A DNA stretch of 64,000 nt from NCBI RefSeq assembly GCF_009176305.1, contig NZ_BLAJ01000001.1, positions 434,001 through 498,000 of the forward strand. Reading direction: 5' to 3'. The notes below the pieces were generated by a model, which saw only the letters and a list, made by a program, of their open reading frames with translations, was not told the DNA's origin and ran no database searches. The DNA is from Martinezella dioscoreae (GTDB lineage: Bacteria > Pseudomonadota > Alphaproteobacteria > Rhizobiales > Rhizobiaceae). Below, piece after piece: positions 35,386-44,824 of the stretch. The position numbers were made by a program, and so were the translations under genes. Numbering within the stretch: the first letter of the stretch is position 1; the number at the start of each line of letters is the position of its first letter.

Positions 35386-36257
35386 TGAACGCTGTGACCG
35401 CAAACCCCAGCGACGTCCTCTTGAAGGTCGACCATCTGTCAATGAAGTTCGGCGGCCTGATGGCGATCAACGACTTCTCGTTCGAGGCCAAGCGTGGCGA
35501 TATCACCGCGCTGATCGGGCCGAACGGCGCCGGCAAGACGACCGTGTTCAACTGCATCACCGGCTTCTACAAACCGACGATGGGCATGCTGACGCTGCAG
35601 CAGAAGAGCGGCAAGGAATATCTCCTGGAGCGGCTGCCGGATTTCCGGATCACGCGCGAAGCCAAGGTGGCGCGTACCTTCCAGAATATCCGTCTGTTTT
35701 CGGGCCTCACCGTGCTCGAAAACCTGCTGGTGGCGCAGCACAACAAGCTGATGCGTGCCTCCGGCTACACGATCCTCGGCCTGCTCGGCATCGGTCCCTA
35801 TCGAGCCGAAGCGAAGAATGCGATCGAATTGGCGCGCTTCTGGCTCGAAAAGGCCGATCTCATCGATCGCGCCGACGATCCTGCAGGCGACCTTCCCTAC
35901 GGCGCGCAACGCCGCCTGGAAATCGCTCGTGCCATGTGTACGGGGCCGGAACTGCTTTGCCTGGACGAGCCGGCTGCCGGTCTCAATCCTCGCGAATCTC
36001 TGGTTCTCAACGAATTCCTTCGCAGCATCCGCAAGGACACCGGCACATCGATCCTGCTGATCGAACACGACATGTCCGTGGTCATGGAAATTTCCGACCA
36101 TGTCATCGTGCTCGAATATGGGCAGAAGATCGCCGATGGCACGCCGGATGAGGTCAAGAATGATCCTCGCGTGATTGCCGCCTATCTGGGCGTCGAGGAT
36201 GAGGAAGTGGAAGAGGTGATTGCCGAAGTCGAGCACCTCCAAGAGGGTGAACATTGA
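35385..36257 (+). CDS. livG: Branched-chain amino-acid ABC transporter ATPase LivG
   Basis: 290 residues. Walker A GPNGAGKTT, the Q-loop region RTFQNIRLF, an ABC signature variant LPYGAQRRLEIARA and Walker B LLCLDEPAAGLN followed by the H-loop in IEHDMSVVM. A short acidic tail (EDEEVEEVIAEVEHL) extends the C-terminus. Overlaps livM and livF by one base each, so the four genes are translationally coupled. Confidence 0.96.
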   Translation: MNAVTANPSDVLLKVDHLSMKFGGLMAINDFSFEAKRGDITALIGPNGAGKTTVFNCITGFYKPTMGMLTLQQKSGKEYLLERLPDFRITREAKVARTFQNIRLFSGLTVLENLLVAQHNKLMRASGYTILGLLGIGPYRAEAKNAIELARFWLEKADLIDRADDPAGDLPYGAQRRLEIARAMCTGPELLCLDEPAAGLNPRESLVLNEFLRSIRKDTGTSILLIEHDMSVVMEISDHVIVLEYGQKIADGTPDEVKNDPRVIAAYLGVEDEEVEEVIAEVEHLQEGEH

Positions 36258-36985
36258 TGGCGGGGCAACCACTTCTCAAAGTTGCGGGTGTCGAAACCTA
36301 TTACGGCAATATCCGCGCCCTTGCCGGCGTCGATATCGAAGTCAATAGCGGCGAGATCGTCAGCCTGATCGGCGCCAACGGCGCCGGCAAATCGACGCTG
36401 ATGATGACGATCTGCGGCAGCCCGCAGGCGCGCACCGGCTCGGTCACCTTCGACGGCCGCGATATCACGCGCATGCCGACGCATGAGATCGCGCGGCTTC
36501 GCATCGCGCAGTCGCCCGAGGGTCGGCGCATCTTTCCGCGCATGACCGTCTATGAAAACCTGCAGATGGGCGCGAGTCTCGACAAGCTCAAATATTTCAA
36601 CGAGGACGTCGAGAAGATCTTCACGCTCTTCCCGCGTCTGAAGGAGCGCCAGTCGCAGCGCGGCGGAACGCTTTCGGGCGGCGAGCAGCAGATGCTGTCG
36701 ATCGGCCGCGCACTGATGGCGCGTCCCAAGCTGCTGCTGCTGGACGAACCCTCGCTTGGCCTGGCGCCGCTGATCGTCAAGGGCATCTTCGAGGCGATCA
36801 AGGTTCTGAACCAGACCCAGGGGCTGACTGTGTTCCTCGTCGAGCAGAACGCCTTTGCGGCGCTCAAGCTTTCCGACCGCGCCTATGTGATGGTCAACGG
36901 CCGGGTGACGATGAGCGGTTCCGGCAAGGAACTACTCGCCAATCCGGAGGTGCGTGCCGCCTATCTCGAAGGCGGTCACCATTGA
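36257..36985 (+). CDS. livF: Branched-chain amino-acid ABC transporter ATPase LivF
   Basis: 242 residues. Walker A GANGAGKST, Q-loop SPEGRRIFPRMTVYENL, ABC signature LSGGEQQMLSIGRALM and Walker B LLLLDEPSLGLAP, with H-loop-position residues in VFLVEQNA as is normal for LivF. The ATG at 36257 overlaps the livG stop by one base. Partners LivG at the cytoplasmic face of LivHM. Confidence 0.96.
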   Translation: MAGQPLLKVAGVETYYGNIRALAGVDIEVNSGEIVSLIGANGAGKSTLMMTICGSPQARTGSVTFDGRDITRMPTHEIARLRIAQSPEGRRIFPRMTVYENLQMGASLDKLKYFNEDVEKIFTLFPRLKERQSQRGGTLSGGEQQMLSIGRALMARPKLLLLDEPSLGLAPLIVKGIFEAIKVLNQTQGLTVFLVEQNAFAALKLSDRAYVMVNGRVTMSGSGKELLANPEVRAAYLEGGHH

Positions 36986-37009
36986 GTTTCGTTTCGCGGA
37001 GAATTTAAG

Positions 37010-37363
37010 ATGCAGGGACTTCTCTTCGACACCGATACCGGCGGGCGCATGGTCATCCGCGCTGTTATCGTCATTCTCGGTTTCTGGACCGCATGGCGTG
37101 CTGGCCGCGCCGTTGCATCCAGCTGGGAAACCTATCCGCTTGTCGTCATCTACAGCTTTCTGATCGGCCTTGGCCTGCAGTTTCTGCACCATGCGCTGTT
37201 CAATGGCCCGGTTTTCGACGTCACCATCTACATCATCGATGTCGTGCTTCTGCTTGTTTTTGCGACGGCGGGATACCGGTATCGACGTACCGATCAGATG
37301 GTGAATAATTATTACTGGCTCTATGAAAAGACCTCGGCCTTTTCGTGGAAGAAGAAGAATTGA
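37010..37363 (+). CDS. Small membrane protein in the liv operon (possibly DUF6867)
   Basis: 117 residues with three hydrophobic segments (about 17-33, 42-62 and 72-88) and a basic, aromatic C-terminus (TDQMVNNYYWLYEK). It starts 24 bases after livF. From memory it resembles proteins now called DUF6867 that accompany rhizobial branched-chain amino-acid transporters; I am not certain of the family number. Its location between ATPase and binding-protein genes suggests an accessory subunit or a stabiliser of the transporter, which is inference. Confidence 0.8.
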   Translation: MQGLLFDTDTGGRMVIRAVIVILGFWTAWRAGRAVASSWETYPLVVIYSFLIGLGLQFLHHALFNGPVFDVTIYIIDVVLLLVFATAGYRYRRTDQMVNNYYWLYEKTSAFSWKKKN

Positions 37364-37549
37364 CAGTGCGCCTAAACTAGGCACAGTCTGCGTACAACCA
37401 AGAGCGTCACCCAGCCCCATAAAAACAGACGGGAACGGGCAGGGGTCATGCTTCCAGAGTTCGGAATGCAAGCGTTACCGGCGTGATGATTGGTGGGTAT
37501 CGCGCAGGGCAGATCAAACGGAACCCGCTTAAAAATTGGGAGTAATAAT

Positions 37550-38671
37550 ATGAAGAAGTATCTTCTGTCGGCGGTGGCCTTGTCGGCGATGATCGCTTTC
37601 GGCGGCGTTGCGAAGGCCGACATTATTGTTGGCGTCGGTGGTCCGTTGACGGGCCCGAATGCTGCGTTTGGCGCGCAGCTTCAGAAGGGTGCAGAGCAGG
37701 CGGCTGCGGACATCAATGCGGCCGGCGGTATCAATGGCGAAAAGATCAAGATCGAACTCGGCGACGACGTCTCCGATGCCAAGCAGGGCGTTTCGGTCGC
37801 AAACAAGTTCGTCGCTGACGGCGTGAAGTTCGTTGTCGGTCACTTCAACTCGGGCGTTTCCATCCCGGCTTCGGAAGTCTACGCCGAAAACGGCATCCTG
37901 CAGATCACGCCCGCTTCGACGAACCCGAAGTTCACCGAGCGCGGCTTGTGGAACACGTTCCGTACTTGCGGTCGTGACGACCAGCAGGGCGAAGTTGCCG
38001 GCAAGTATATCGCCGACAATTTCAAGGGTGCCAAGGTTGCCGTCGTTCACGACAAGACCCCGTATGGTCAGGGCCTGGCTGACGAGACCAAGAAGAACCT
38101 CAACGCCGCCGGCGTGACGGAAGTTCTTTATGAAGGCATCACCCCCGGCGACAAGGACTACTCGGCCCTGATCGCGAAGATGAAGCAGGCTGGCGTCGAC
38201 TTCGTCTACTACGGCGGTCTGCACACGGAAGCTGGCCTCATCATGCGTCAGATGGCTGACCAGGGCGTGAAGGCTCACTTCATGTCGGGTGACGGTATCG
38301 TCTCGAACGAGCTGGCATCGATCGCCGGCGACGCCGTCGACGGCACGCTGATGACCTTCGCGCCGGATCCGCGCAAGAACCCGGCTTCCGCCGATCTCGT
38401 CGCCAAGTTCCGCGCTGCCGGCTACGAGCCGGAAGGCTACACGCTTTACTCCTACTCGGCTCTGCAGGTTATCGCTGCCGCCGCCAAGGCTGCCGGTTCC
38501 AATGATCCGATGGCTGTTGCCGACGCGCTGAAGGCAAAGGGTCCGTTCAAGACTGCAATCGGCGACCTCGGCTTCAACGCCAAGGGCGACATCACCCGTC
38601 CGGACTACGTCATGTACAAGTGGTCCAAGGGCTCCGACGGCAAGTACAACTACGCCGAAATTTCGAAGTAA
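37550..38671 (+). CDS. braC: Branched-chain amino-acid ABC transporter substrate-binding protein
   Basis: 373 residues. Signal peptide at about 1-23 ([23 protein letters not shown]), then the Leu/Ile/Val-binding protein fold: [20 protein letters not shown] at the N-terminus, [21 protein letters not shown] in lobe 1, and [16 protein letters not shown] in lobe 2. The ATG at 37550 has GGGAG six bases ahead, and codon choice is even, as for an abundant protein. It binds leucine, isoleucine, valine or related amino acids in the periplasm and delivers them to LivHMGF. The gap of 186 bases to the preceding gene may hold its own promoter. Also called livJ/livK. Confidence 0.95.
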   Translation: MKKYLLSAVALSAMIAFGGVAKADIIVGVGGPLTGPNAAFGAQLQKGAEQAAADINAAGGINGEKIKIELGDDVSDAKQGVSVANKFVADGVKFVVGHFNSGVSIPASEVYAENGILQITPASTNPKFTERGLWNTFRTCGRDDQQGEVAGKYIADNFKGAKVAVVHDKTPYGQGLADETKKNLNAAGVTEVLYEGITPGDKDYSALIAKMKQAGVDFVYYGGLHTEAGLIMRQMADQGVKAHFMSGDGIVSNELASIAGDAVDGTLMTFAPDPRKNPASADLVAKFRAAGYEPEGYTLYSYSALQVIAAAAKAAGSNDPMAVADALKAKGPFKTAIGDLGFNAKGDITRPDYVMYKWSKGSDGKYNYAEISK

Positions 38672-38711
38672 ACTTTGCGACGCCGGTTTCCGGCATCAGC
38701 AAGATTTGGGA

Positions 38712-38736
38712 AGCCCGGCCACAGGTCGGGCTTTTT
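38712..38736 (+). terminator. Intrinsic terminator of the liv/braC unit
   Basis: AGCCCGGCC-ACA-GGTCGGGCT followed by TTTTC, 40 bases after the braC stop codon. Confidence 0.85.
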
Positions 38737-38817
38737 CATATCTGCGATATCGGTTCGCCATTTCCTTCATGCCGAAGCTGCTTTAAGTCTCCCCTGTATC
38801 GGCAGGAGGATCACAGC

Positions 38818-39786
38818 ATGAGCAAACCCCGTATTCTCGTGACCCGGCGCTGGCCGGCTGCGGTCGAGGCGGTGCTTTCGGAGCGTTTCGACACCACTTT
38901 GAACAGGGATGACGCAGCACTCGATGCGGGGCAGCTGCGCGAGGCGCTGCTCACTTATGATGCCGTCCTGCCGACGGTTTCCGACAAGCTTCCGGCCGCG
39001 CTTTTCGAGGGGGCGATCCGCTCAAAGATCCTTGGCAATTTCGGTGTCGGCTTCAACCACATCGATATCGCTGCTGCCAAGAAGAAAGGCGTAACCGTCA
39101 CCAACACGCCGGGCGTGCTGACGGATTGCACGGCTGATATCGCCATGTTGCTGCTCCTTTCCGTTGCCCGACGCGGCGGCGAAGGCGAGCGCGAGGTTAG
39201 GGCTGGCACCTGGACCGGCTGGCGGCCGACGCATCTCGTCGGCACGAAGGTGACGGGCAAGACTGTCGGCATCATCGGCTTCGGCCGTATCGGTCGTGCC
39301 TTCGCGCAGCGCTGTCACTTCGGCTTCGGCATGGATGTTGTTTTCTATAATCGCTCGGCAATAGATCCGATGGAAGCTTCGCGCTATGGCGCCATGCAAT
39401 TGCAAACCGTCGAAGATGTTCTGGAAGTCTCCGACTTCGTCTCGCTGCACTGTCCGGGCGGCGCCGAGAACCGCCATCTGATGAATGCGGCTCGTCTCGC
39501 AGCCATGAAGCCCGGCTCTTTCCTGATCAACACGGCAAGGGGCAATGTGGTCGACGAGGCGGCGCTGATATCGGCATTGGAGCAGGGAACGATCCGCGGT
39601 GCCGGTCTTGATGTCTATGAAGCGGAGCCGCATGTTCCCGAACGGCTGCGGGAGTTGGAGAATGTCGTGCTTCTGCCACATCTCGGCAGTGCCACTGAAG
39701 AGACGCGCACGGCCATGGGCATGAAAGTCGTCGACAATATCACCGCTTTCTTTGCAGGGCGGGAGCCGCCGGACCGCGTGGTCTAG
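38818..39786 (+). CDS. D-isomer-specific 2-hydroxyacid dehydrogenase (glyoxylate/hydroxypyruvate reductase-like)
   Basis: 322 residues from the ATG at 38818 with AGGAGG eight bases ahead. The NAD(P)-binding motif is GIIGFGRIGRAFAQR, the catalytic Arg lies in NTARGNVVDE, the Glu in DVYEAEP and the His in LLPHLGSATEETR. The substrate could be glyoxylate, hydroxypyruvate or another 2-ketoacid; none can be chosen. It is separated from braC by a terminator, so it has its own promoter. Confidence 0.9.
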   Translation: MSKPRILVTRRWPAAVEAVLSERFDTTLNRDDAALDAGQLREALLTYDAVLPTVSDKLPAALFEGAIRSKILGNFGVGFNHIDIAAAKKKGVTVTNTPGVLTDCTADIAMLLLLSVARRGGEGEREVRAGTWTGWRPTHLVGTKVTGKTVGIIGFGRIGRAFAQRCHFGFGMDVVFYNRSAIDPMEASRYGAMQLQTVEDVLEVSDFVSLHCPGGAENRHLMNAARLAAMKPGSFLINTARGNVVDEAALISALEQGTIRGAGLDVYEAEPHVPERLRELENVVLLPHLGSATEETRTAMGMKVVDNITAFFAGREPPDRVV

Positions 39787-39924
39787 GCTGACACGCATGG
39801 CCTTACAGTCTCGGGGATAAAACAGATCCGTTTAAGATGGATGTATTTGCCTTTCTTTTGAGCGTTTGATGAAGAATCCAGCTCATATGGGTGGTGTAGG
39901 ATCGATATCGCGCCGCGTCGAATA

Positions 39925-39940
39925 AGGCACAGGAATTGCT
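39925..39940 (+). promoter_or_regulatory. Candidate sigma-54 (RpoN) promoter of the urease operon
   Basis: AGGCACAGGAATTGCT contains GG at 39926-39927 and GC at 39938-39939 exactly ten bases apart, and matches TGGCAC-N5-TTGCT except for the first base. It lies about 65 bases upstream of ureD. Urease genes are often under nitrogen (NtrC/sigma-54) control, so the site is plausible, but no clear NtrC site was found upstream. Confidence 0.5.
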
Positions 39941-40005
39941 TGCATTTATTCCTTGCCGGGCTTGAATGGCCGGACTTTGGCATGACGTGATGTGTGGAGA
40001 GGCTG

Positions 40006-40827
40006 ATGGCAATGATGGCGGCAGGCACGAGACCGCAGCGGGCGCGGGGTCGCGGCCATCTTGCGGCGAAGTCGCTTGGCGGCCGTACGCGTCTTGCCGA
40101 GCTTTTCCAGGAAGGGGCGGCCAAGATCAGGCTGCCGGAAACTTTCGATCATTCGATGGAGGCGGTCATCATCAACACCGCCGGCGGTCTCACCGGCGGC
40201 GACCGGATGGATTGGAGTGTCGTTGCCGGACCGGGCACGCGCATCGACGTGACGACACAGGCTTGCGAGAAGATCTACAAGGCTTCGATGGGCACGGCCG
40301 AGGTTGAAACCTCGATCAAGATCGGTAGTGGCGCTCGGGTCGATTGGCTGCCACAGGAAACCATCCTGTTCGATCGCGCATCGCTTTCACGTGCATTGAA
40401 TGTCGAGCTTGACGAAACGGCCGAATTCCTTGCTGTCGAGGCGATCCTGCTCGGGCGGAAAGCCATGGGCGAGGCGATGGAGCAGGGGCTGTTTCGCGAC
40501 CGCTGGCGCATCCGCCGCGGTGGTCGTCTGGTTCACGCCGAGGAGTTGCGGCTGGACGGCGATGTGGCTGCATTGACGGCGAAAATGGCGATGCTTGACG
40601 ATCAGGTGGCCTTTGCGACCTTGCTCTATGTCGGCCCACTGGCCGAGACCTATCTCGGCCGGATCAGGCCGCTCCTCGAAAACCATATGGCAGGCGCCAG
40701 CCACTGGGGCGAGAAGCTCGTCGTGCGGCTCGCCGCCGCCGATGGGTTCGCGCTCAGAAAAATTCTCATTCCGATCATTTCCGCCTTGCGCGACGGAGCG
40801 CCCGTGCCGAAAGTCTGGAATCTGTAA
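40006..40827 (+). CDS. ureD: Urease accessory protein UreD (UreH)
   Basis: 273 residues. The conserved [17 protein letters not shown] block (about 45-70), [11 protein letters not shown] and the [11 protein letters not shown] motif identify UreD, which forms the scaffold bridging UreF/UreG and apo-urease during nickel insertion. The start is uncertain among 39994 (GTG), 40006, 40012 and 40015; 40006 gives five bases from GGAG. It is the first gene of the urease cluster, preceded by a candidate sigma-54 promoter. Confidence 0.93.
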   Translation: MAMMAAGTRPQRARGRGHLAAKSLGGRTRLAELFQEGAAKIRLPETFDHSMEAVIINTAGGLTGGDRMDWSVVAGPGTRIDVTTQACEKIYKASMGTAEVETSIKIGSGARVDWLPQETILFDRASLSRALNVELDETAEFLAVEAILLGRKAMGEAMEQGLFRDRWRIRRGGRLVHAEELRLDGDVAALTAKMAMLDDQVAFATLLYVGPLAETYLGRIRPLLENHMAGASHWGEKLVVRLAAADGFALRKILIPIISALRDGAPVPKVWNL

Positions 40828-40858
40828 ATTGAGCAAACAGCAATCACATAGGTAGGCG

Positions 40859-41161
40859 ATGAACCTCACTCCGAGAGAAAAAGACAAGCTGCTGATTTCC
40901 ATGGCGGCGATGGTGGCGCGGCGGCGGCTGGAGCGTGGCGTCAAGCTCAATCATCCCGAAGCCATTGCGCTGATCACCGATTTCGTGGTCGAAGGCGCGC
41001 GCGACGGCCGCCCGGTCGCTGAGCTGATGGAGGCTGGTGCCCATGTCATCACCCGTGATCAAGTGATGGAGGGAGTGGCCGAGATGATCCATGATGTTCA
41101 GGTCGAGGCGACGTTCCCCGACGGCACCAAGCTCGTGACCGTCCACGAGCCCATCCGGTGA
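40859..41161 (+). CDS. ureA: Urease subunit gamma
   Basis: 100 residues, the standard size. [20 protein letters not shown] at the start, then [23 protein letters not shown] and [15 protein letters not shown] are all family hallmarks. Gamma, beta and alpha form the cytoplasmic (UreABC)3 enzyme hydrolysing urea to ammonia and carbamate. It lies 31 bases after ureD and seven bases before the DUF1272 gene. Confidence 0.98.
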   Translation: MNLTPREKDKLLISMAAMVARRRLERGVKLNHPEAIALITDFVVEGARDGRPVAELMEAGAHVITRDQVMEGVAEMIHDVQVEATFPDGTKLVTVHEPIR

Positions 41162-41168
41162 GGCTGAA

Positions 41169-41423
41169 ATGCTGGAACTGAGACCCAATTGCGAATGCTG
41201 TGACAAGAATTTACCGCCGGAAAGCAAGGAGGCGATGATCTGCACGTTCGAGTGCACCTTCTGCGTCGATTGCGTCGATACCGTATTGGGTGGCGCCTGT
41301 CCGAATTGCGGCGGCGATTTCGCGCCGCGTCCTATCCGCCCGGCGGCGTTGCTCGCCAAATATCCCGCTTCGACCAAGCGTGTTCTGAAAGCTGAGGGAT
41401 GCGCGCCCGTCCGGGCCGCATGA
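41169..41423 (+). CDS. DUF1272 zinc-ribbon-like protein inside the urease operon
   Basis: 84 residues. The first half carries [20 protein letters not shown] and CPNCGGDF, eight Cys spaced like a two-site zinc-binding module, as in the DUF1272 family. The C-terminal half has [16 protein letters not shown] and a basic tail. It sits seven bases after ureA and ten before ureB, with compatible spacing for co-translation. A metal-related or regulatory role is possible, but I cannot assign a function. Known family members occur outside urease loci as well. Confidence 0.88.
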   Translation: MLELRPNCECCDKNLPPESKEAMICTFECTFCVDCVDTVLGGACPNCGGDFAPRPIRPAALLAKYPASTKRVLKAEGCAPVRAA

Positions 41424-41433
41424 GGAGAGAACC

Positions 41434-41739
41434 ATGATCCCAGGTGAAATCATTGCCGCAAGCGGCGACATCGAACTCAATGCCGGGGCGCCGACCGTGA
41501 CGCTTGAGGTTTCGAATACAGGCGATCGGCCGGTGCAGGTCGGGAGCCATTATCATTTTGCCGAGACCAATGCCGGGCTTTCTTTCGATCGCGACAAGGC
41601 AAGGGGCATGCGGCTCGACATTCCCGCCGGAACAGCCGTGCGCTTCGAGCCGGGGCAGACACGCTCGGTAACGCTGATCCCGCTGTCGGGCAAGCGCGAG
41701 GTCTACGGCTTCCGTCAGCAGGTCATGGGCAAGCTGTAG
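41434..41739 (+). CDS. ureB: Urease subunit beta
   Basis: 101 residues, normal length. [17 protein letters not shown] at the N-terminus, [18 protein letters not shown] in the middle and [17 protein letters not shown] with KREVYGF near the end are the invariant UreB blocks. It is separated from ureA by the DUF1272 gene and from ureC by two accessory genes, unlike the contiguous ureABC of most bacteria. Confidence 0.98.
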   Translation: MIPGEIIAASGDIELNAGAPTVTLEVSNTGDRPVQVGSHYHFAETNAGLSFDRDKARGMRLDIPAGTAVRFEPGQTRSVTLIPLSGKREVYGFRQQVMGKL

Positions 41740-41757
41740 AGTCTCTGGGGAAGCGCA

Positions 41758-42195
41758 ATGTCGATGAAATTGCTTGCATCCGCTGCCGCTCTTGTCGCCG
41801 TTCTGGTTTGCGGCCCGGTCTTTGCGCAGAAAACCGCGAAGAAATCTGGGGCCGATTGCGCCAATGCACAGACGCAGACGGACATGAATATCTGTGCTGT
41901 GCTCGAATTCGGTGAGGCCGACAAGGCGTTGAATGCGCAATACAAGAAGACGCGCGCCGCGATGGTCGCCATCGACGCGGATCTCGACAACAACATGAAG
42001 GGCGCGGAAAAGGCGCTTATCAATGCGCAGCGAGCCTGGGTGGATTATCGCGACGCCGAATGCGAGGCCCAAGGGTTCCAGGCGCGTGGCGGCTCCATGG
42101 AGCCCATGCTCGTCTCCGGCTGCAAGGCGGACCTGACGAAGAAGCGGACCAAGGAATTGAAGGACCTCGCCGATGGACCGGAGGGCAACCAGTGA
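41758..42195 (+). CDS. LprI-like/DUF1311 secreted protein
   Basis: 145 residues. A signal peptide (about 1-23, LLASAAALVAVLVCGPVFA) is followed by a Cys-containing helical domain with ADCANAQTQTDMNICA, LNAQYKKTRAA and AQRAWVDYRDAECEAQ, the hallmark of the DUF1311/LprI family. Some members inhibit lysozyme; most are of unknown function. Four Cys (about 37, 46, 101, 120) could give two disulphides in the periplasm. It lies 18 bases after ureB and overlaps the next gene by four bases (GTGA), so it belongs to the urease operon. Confidence 0.87.
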   Translation: MSMKLLASAAALVAVLVCGPVFAQKTAKKSGADCANAQTQTDMNICAVLEFGEADKALNAQYKKTRAAMVAIDADLDNNMKGAEKALINAQRAWVDYRDAECEAQGFQARGGSMEPMLVSGCKADLTKKRTKELKDLADGPEGNQ

Positions 42196-42836
42196 GTTCC
42201 AGGCGTAGCGTAATGATTGTCGGTAATGGTGAGGTTGCGGCAGGTGCCGCAGCCGTCATCGATGCCGCCGATCTTGTGATCCGTTTCAACGATTGCCGCT
42301 CGATGGGGGCCGGCGGCAGCCGGACCGACGTCGTTGCGGTGTGCAATACCGGCCGGCCAGCGCGCGCCATGCTCGGCTCGGCCGAATGGCGCAAGAGCCC
42401 TGCCGTTGCTTCCGCATCCGAGATCTGGAGCGTGCGCGATCCGGTCAAATTCGCGGCGCTGCGTGCGCCGCTGGCGATCTCGCATCCGGAACTCGACGAT
42501 TTCTGCGACGACTATACCGACCAGTTCACCGCCTTCTGTCAGGCAACCGGCAAGCGGCATGTCGTGATCGGTCAATCCATTCACGAAGGCGTCGATGCGG
42601 CACTCGCAGAGCATGATCCCGGCTCCTACGTTGTGCCGAGCAGCGGCATGATCGTGATTGCCGATGTGATGGCGCGTTATTCCGACGACGATATCGCCAT
42701 TACCGGTTTCAGCCACACGGGCTGGGAGGAACATCCCTTCGCCGCCGAGAAACGGCTGGTGGACGCCTACATATCCCTCGGCCGCCTGAGGCGACTTGCC
42801 GACACGAACCTCCTCTCTGCCTCCCAAGGAGATTGA
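42192..42836 (+). CDS. Sialyltransferase-like (GT29-fold) protein in the urease operon
   Basis: 214 residues from the GTG at 42192 (GGAGG eight bases ahead; 4-base overlap with the LprI-like gene). The N-terminal block VMIVGNGEVAAG...IDAADLVIRFND...GSRTDVVAV (about 7-50) resembles sialylmotif L. YVVPSSGMIVIADVMARYSDDDIAITGF (about 147-173) resembles sialylmotif S, and HPFAAE (181-186) fits the HxxxxE of motif VS. These are three of the four conserved GT29 blocks in the right order. Rhizobial relatives are sometimes called urease operon accessory proteins. Function and donor are unknown; no signal peptide or membrane segment is visible. Confidence 0.78.
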   Translation: MSSRRSVMIVGNGEVAAGAAAVIDAADLVIRFNDCRSMGAGGSRTDVVAVCNTGRPARAMLGSAEWRKSPAVASASEIWSVRDPVKFAALRAPLAISHPELDDFCDDYTDQFTAFCQATGKRHVVIGQSIHEGVDAALAEHDPGSYVVPSSGMIVIADVMARYSDDDIAITGFSHTGWEEHPFAAEKRLVDAYISLGRLRRLADTNLLSASQGD

Positions 42837-42839
42837 TTG

Positions 42840-44552
42840 ATGCCCTACAGGATTTCCCGCGCCGCCTATGCCAACATGTTCGGACCGACCGTCGGCGACA
42901 AGGTGCGTCTGGCCGACACCGAATTGTTCATCGAAGTGGAGAAGGATTTCACCACCTATGGCGAGGAGGTGAAGTTCGGCGGCGGCAAGGTCATTCGCGA
43001 CGGCATGGGGCAAAGCCAGGTGACGCGAGCAAATGGCGCGGTCGATACCGTCATCACCAATGCGCTGATCCTCGACCATTGGGGGATCGTCAAGGCAGAT
43101 ATCGGTTTGAAGGACGGCCGCATTGTCGCGATCGGCAAGGCCGGCAATCCGGACATGCAGCCTGGTGTCAACATCATCGTCGGACCGGGCACGGAAGCAA
43201 TCGCCGGCGAGGGCAAGATCGTCACTGCCGGCGGTATGGACAGCCATATCCATTTCATCTGCCCGCAGCAGATCGAGGAAGCGCTGATGTCGGGTATCAC
43301 CACCATGCTTGGCGGCGGCACCGGGCCGGCCCATGGAACGCTGGCAACAACTTGCACGCCCGGTCCCTGGCATCTGGCGCGCATGATCGAATCCTTCGAC
43401 GCTTTTCCGATGAATATCGGCCTTTCGGGCAAAGGCAATGCGTCTTTGCCCGCTGCCTTGGAAGAGATGGTGCTCGGCGGTGCCTGCTCACTCAAGCTGC
43501 ATGAGGACTGGGGCACGACGCCGGCGGCTATCGACTGCTGCCTCAGCGTTGCCGACGAATACGATGTGCAGGTGATGATCCACACGGATACGTTGAATGA
43601 AAGCGGCTTCGTGGAAGATACGATCGGTGCCATCAAGGGTCGCACCATTCACGCCTTCCACACGGAAGGCGCGGGCGGTGGCCATGCGCCCGATATCATC
43701 AAGATCTGCGGCCAGTCGAACGTCATTCCGTCTTCGACCAATCCGACGCGGCCCTATACGGTTAATACGATCGCAGAGCATCTGGACATGCTGATGGTCT
43801 GCCATCACCTATCGCCGTCGATTCCTGAGGACATTGCCTTTGCCGAAAGCCGTATCCGTAAGGAGACGATCGCCGCGGAGGATATTCTCCACGATATCGG
43901 CGCCTTCTCGATCATTTCATCCGACAGCCAGGCCATGGGCCGCGTCGGCGAAGTGGCGATCCGCACCTGGCAGACCGCCGACAAGATGAAGCGCCAGCGC
44001 GGCCGCCTGGCGCAGGAGACCGGAGACAACGACAATTTCCGTGCGAAGCGCTACATCGCCAAATATACGATCAATCCGGCGATCGCGCATGGCGTCAGCC
44101 ACGAGGTCGGTTCGATCGAGGTCGGAAAGCGTGCCGATCTGGTACTCTGGAATCCAGCCTTCTTCGGCGTGAAGCCGGAGATGGTATTGATCGGCGGCTC
44201 CATCGCGGCTGCTCCCATGGGCGATCCGAATGCCTCGATCCCGACGCCGCAGCCGATGCATTATCGGCCGATGTTCGGCGCTTATGGCAAGAACCGGACG
44301 AATTCCTCTGTGACCTTCGTTTCGCAGGCGGCGTTCGATGCCGGGCTTGCCGGCAAGCTCGGCGTTGCCAAGGCGCTGCTGCCCGTCAAGAACACGCGCG
44401 GCGGCATTTCCAAGGCATCGATGATCCACAACAGCCTGACGCCGCATATCGAGGTGGACCCGGAAACCTATGAAGTGCGGGCCGATGGCGAGCTTCTGAC
44501 CTGCGAGCCGGCAACCGTGCTGCCGATGGCGCAGCGCTATTTCCTTTTCTGA
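42840..44552 (+). CDS. ureC: Urease subunit alpha
   Basis: 570 residues, the normal length. The nickel-bridging carbamylated Lys219 lies in [11 protein letters not shown], the first metal His pair in [11 protein letters not shown], further nickel His in [11 protein letters not shown] and [15 protein letters not shown], the mobile-flap His in [13 protein letters not shown] and the metal Asp in [20 protein letters not shown] lies ahead of the ATG at 42840, three bases after the preceding stop. It carries the active site. Confidence 0.99.
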   Translation: MPYRISRAAYANMFGPTVGDKVRLADTELFIEVEKDFTTYGEEVKFGGGKVIRDGMGQSQVTRANGAVDTVITNALILDHWGIVKADIGLKDGRIVAIGKAGNPDMQPGVNIIVGPGTEAIAGEGKIVTAGGMDSHIHFICPQQIEEALMSGITTMLGGGTGPAHGTLATTCTPGPWHLARMIESFDAFPMNIGLSGKGNASLPAALEEMVLGGACSLKLHEDWGTTPAAIDCCLSVADEYDVQVMIHTDTLNESGFVEDTIGAIKGRTIHAFHTEGAGGGHAPDIIKICGQSNVIPSSTNPTRPYTVNTIAEHLDMLMVCHHLSPSIPEDIAFAESRIRKETIAAEDILHDIGAFSIISSDSQAMGRVGEVAIRTWQTADKMKRQRGRLAQETGDNDNFRAKRYIAKYTINPAIAHGVSHEVGSIEVGKRADLVLWNPAFFGVKPEMVLIGGSIAAAPMGDPNASIPTPQPMHYRPMFGAYGKNRTNSSVTFVSQAAFDAGLAGKLGVAKALLPVKNTRGGISKASMIHNSLTPHIEVDPETYEVRADGELLTCEPATVLPMAQRYFLF

Positions 44553-44580
44553 GGATATTTCGGACGCAGATTATCGGCAG

Positions 44581-44614
44581 ATATGAAAACCCCGGTTTTC
44601 CGGGGTTTTCATAT
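44581..44614. terminator. Long perfect palindrome / terminator after ureC
   Basis: ATATGAAAACCCCGG-TTTT-CCGGGGTTTTCATAT is a 15-bp perfect stem with a four-base loop, and the GGGGTTTTC side gives a short T-run. It lies 28 bases after the ureC stop, and would at least partly end transcription before the downstream ureEFG genes. Confidence 0.75.
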
Positions 44615-44824
44615 GCTGCGCACTGGGCGCAGCAATATCAATGACATGGCATGGTGGCTTGCCATTGCGCATTTCTGCCGGCAAACCGGATTTGGTGGAT
44701 GTACCTTCCCGTCTGTTCACAACTTGGGAAATGCGCCGCATTTTAATCATTCCATTAAAGACCTGGAAGCGTCTTCACCCCTATCTCACATGATTGAAAT
44801 AGTGGGCTGAGGAAGGTGAATCGC

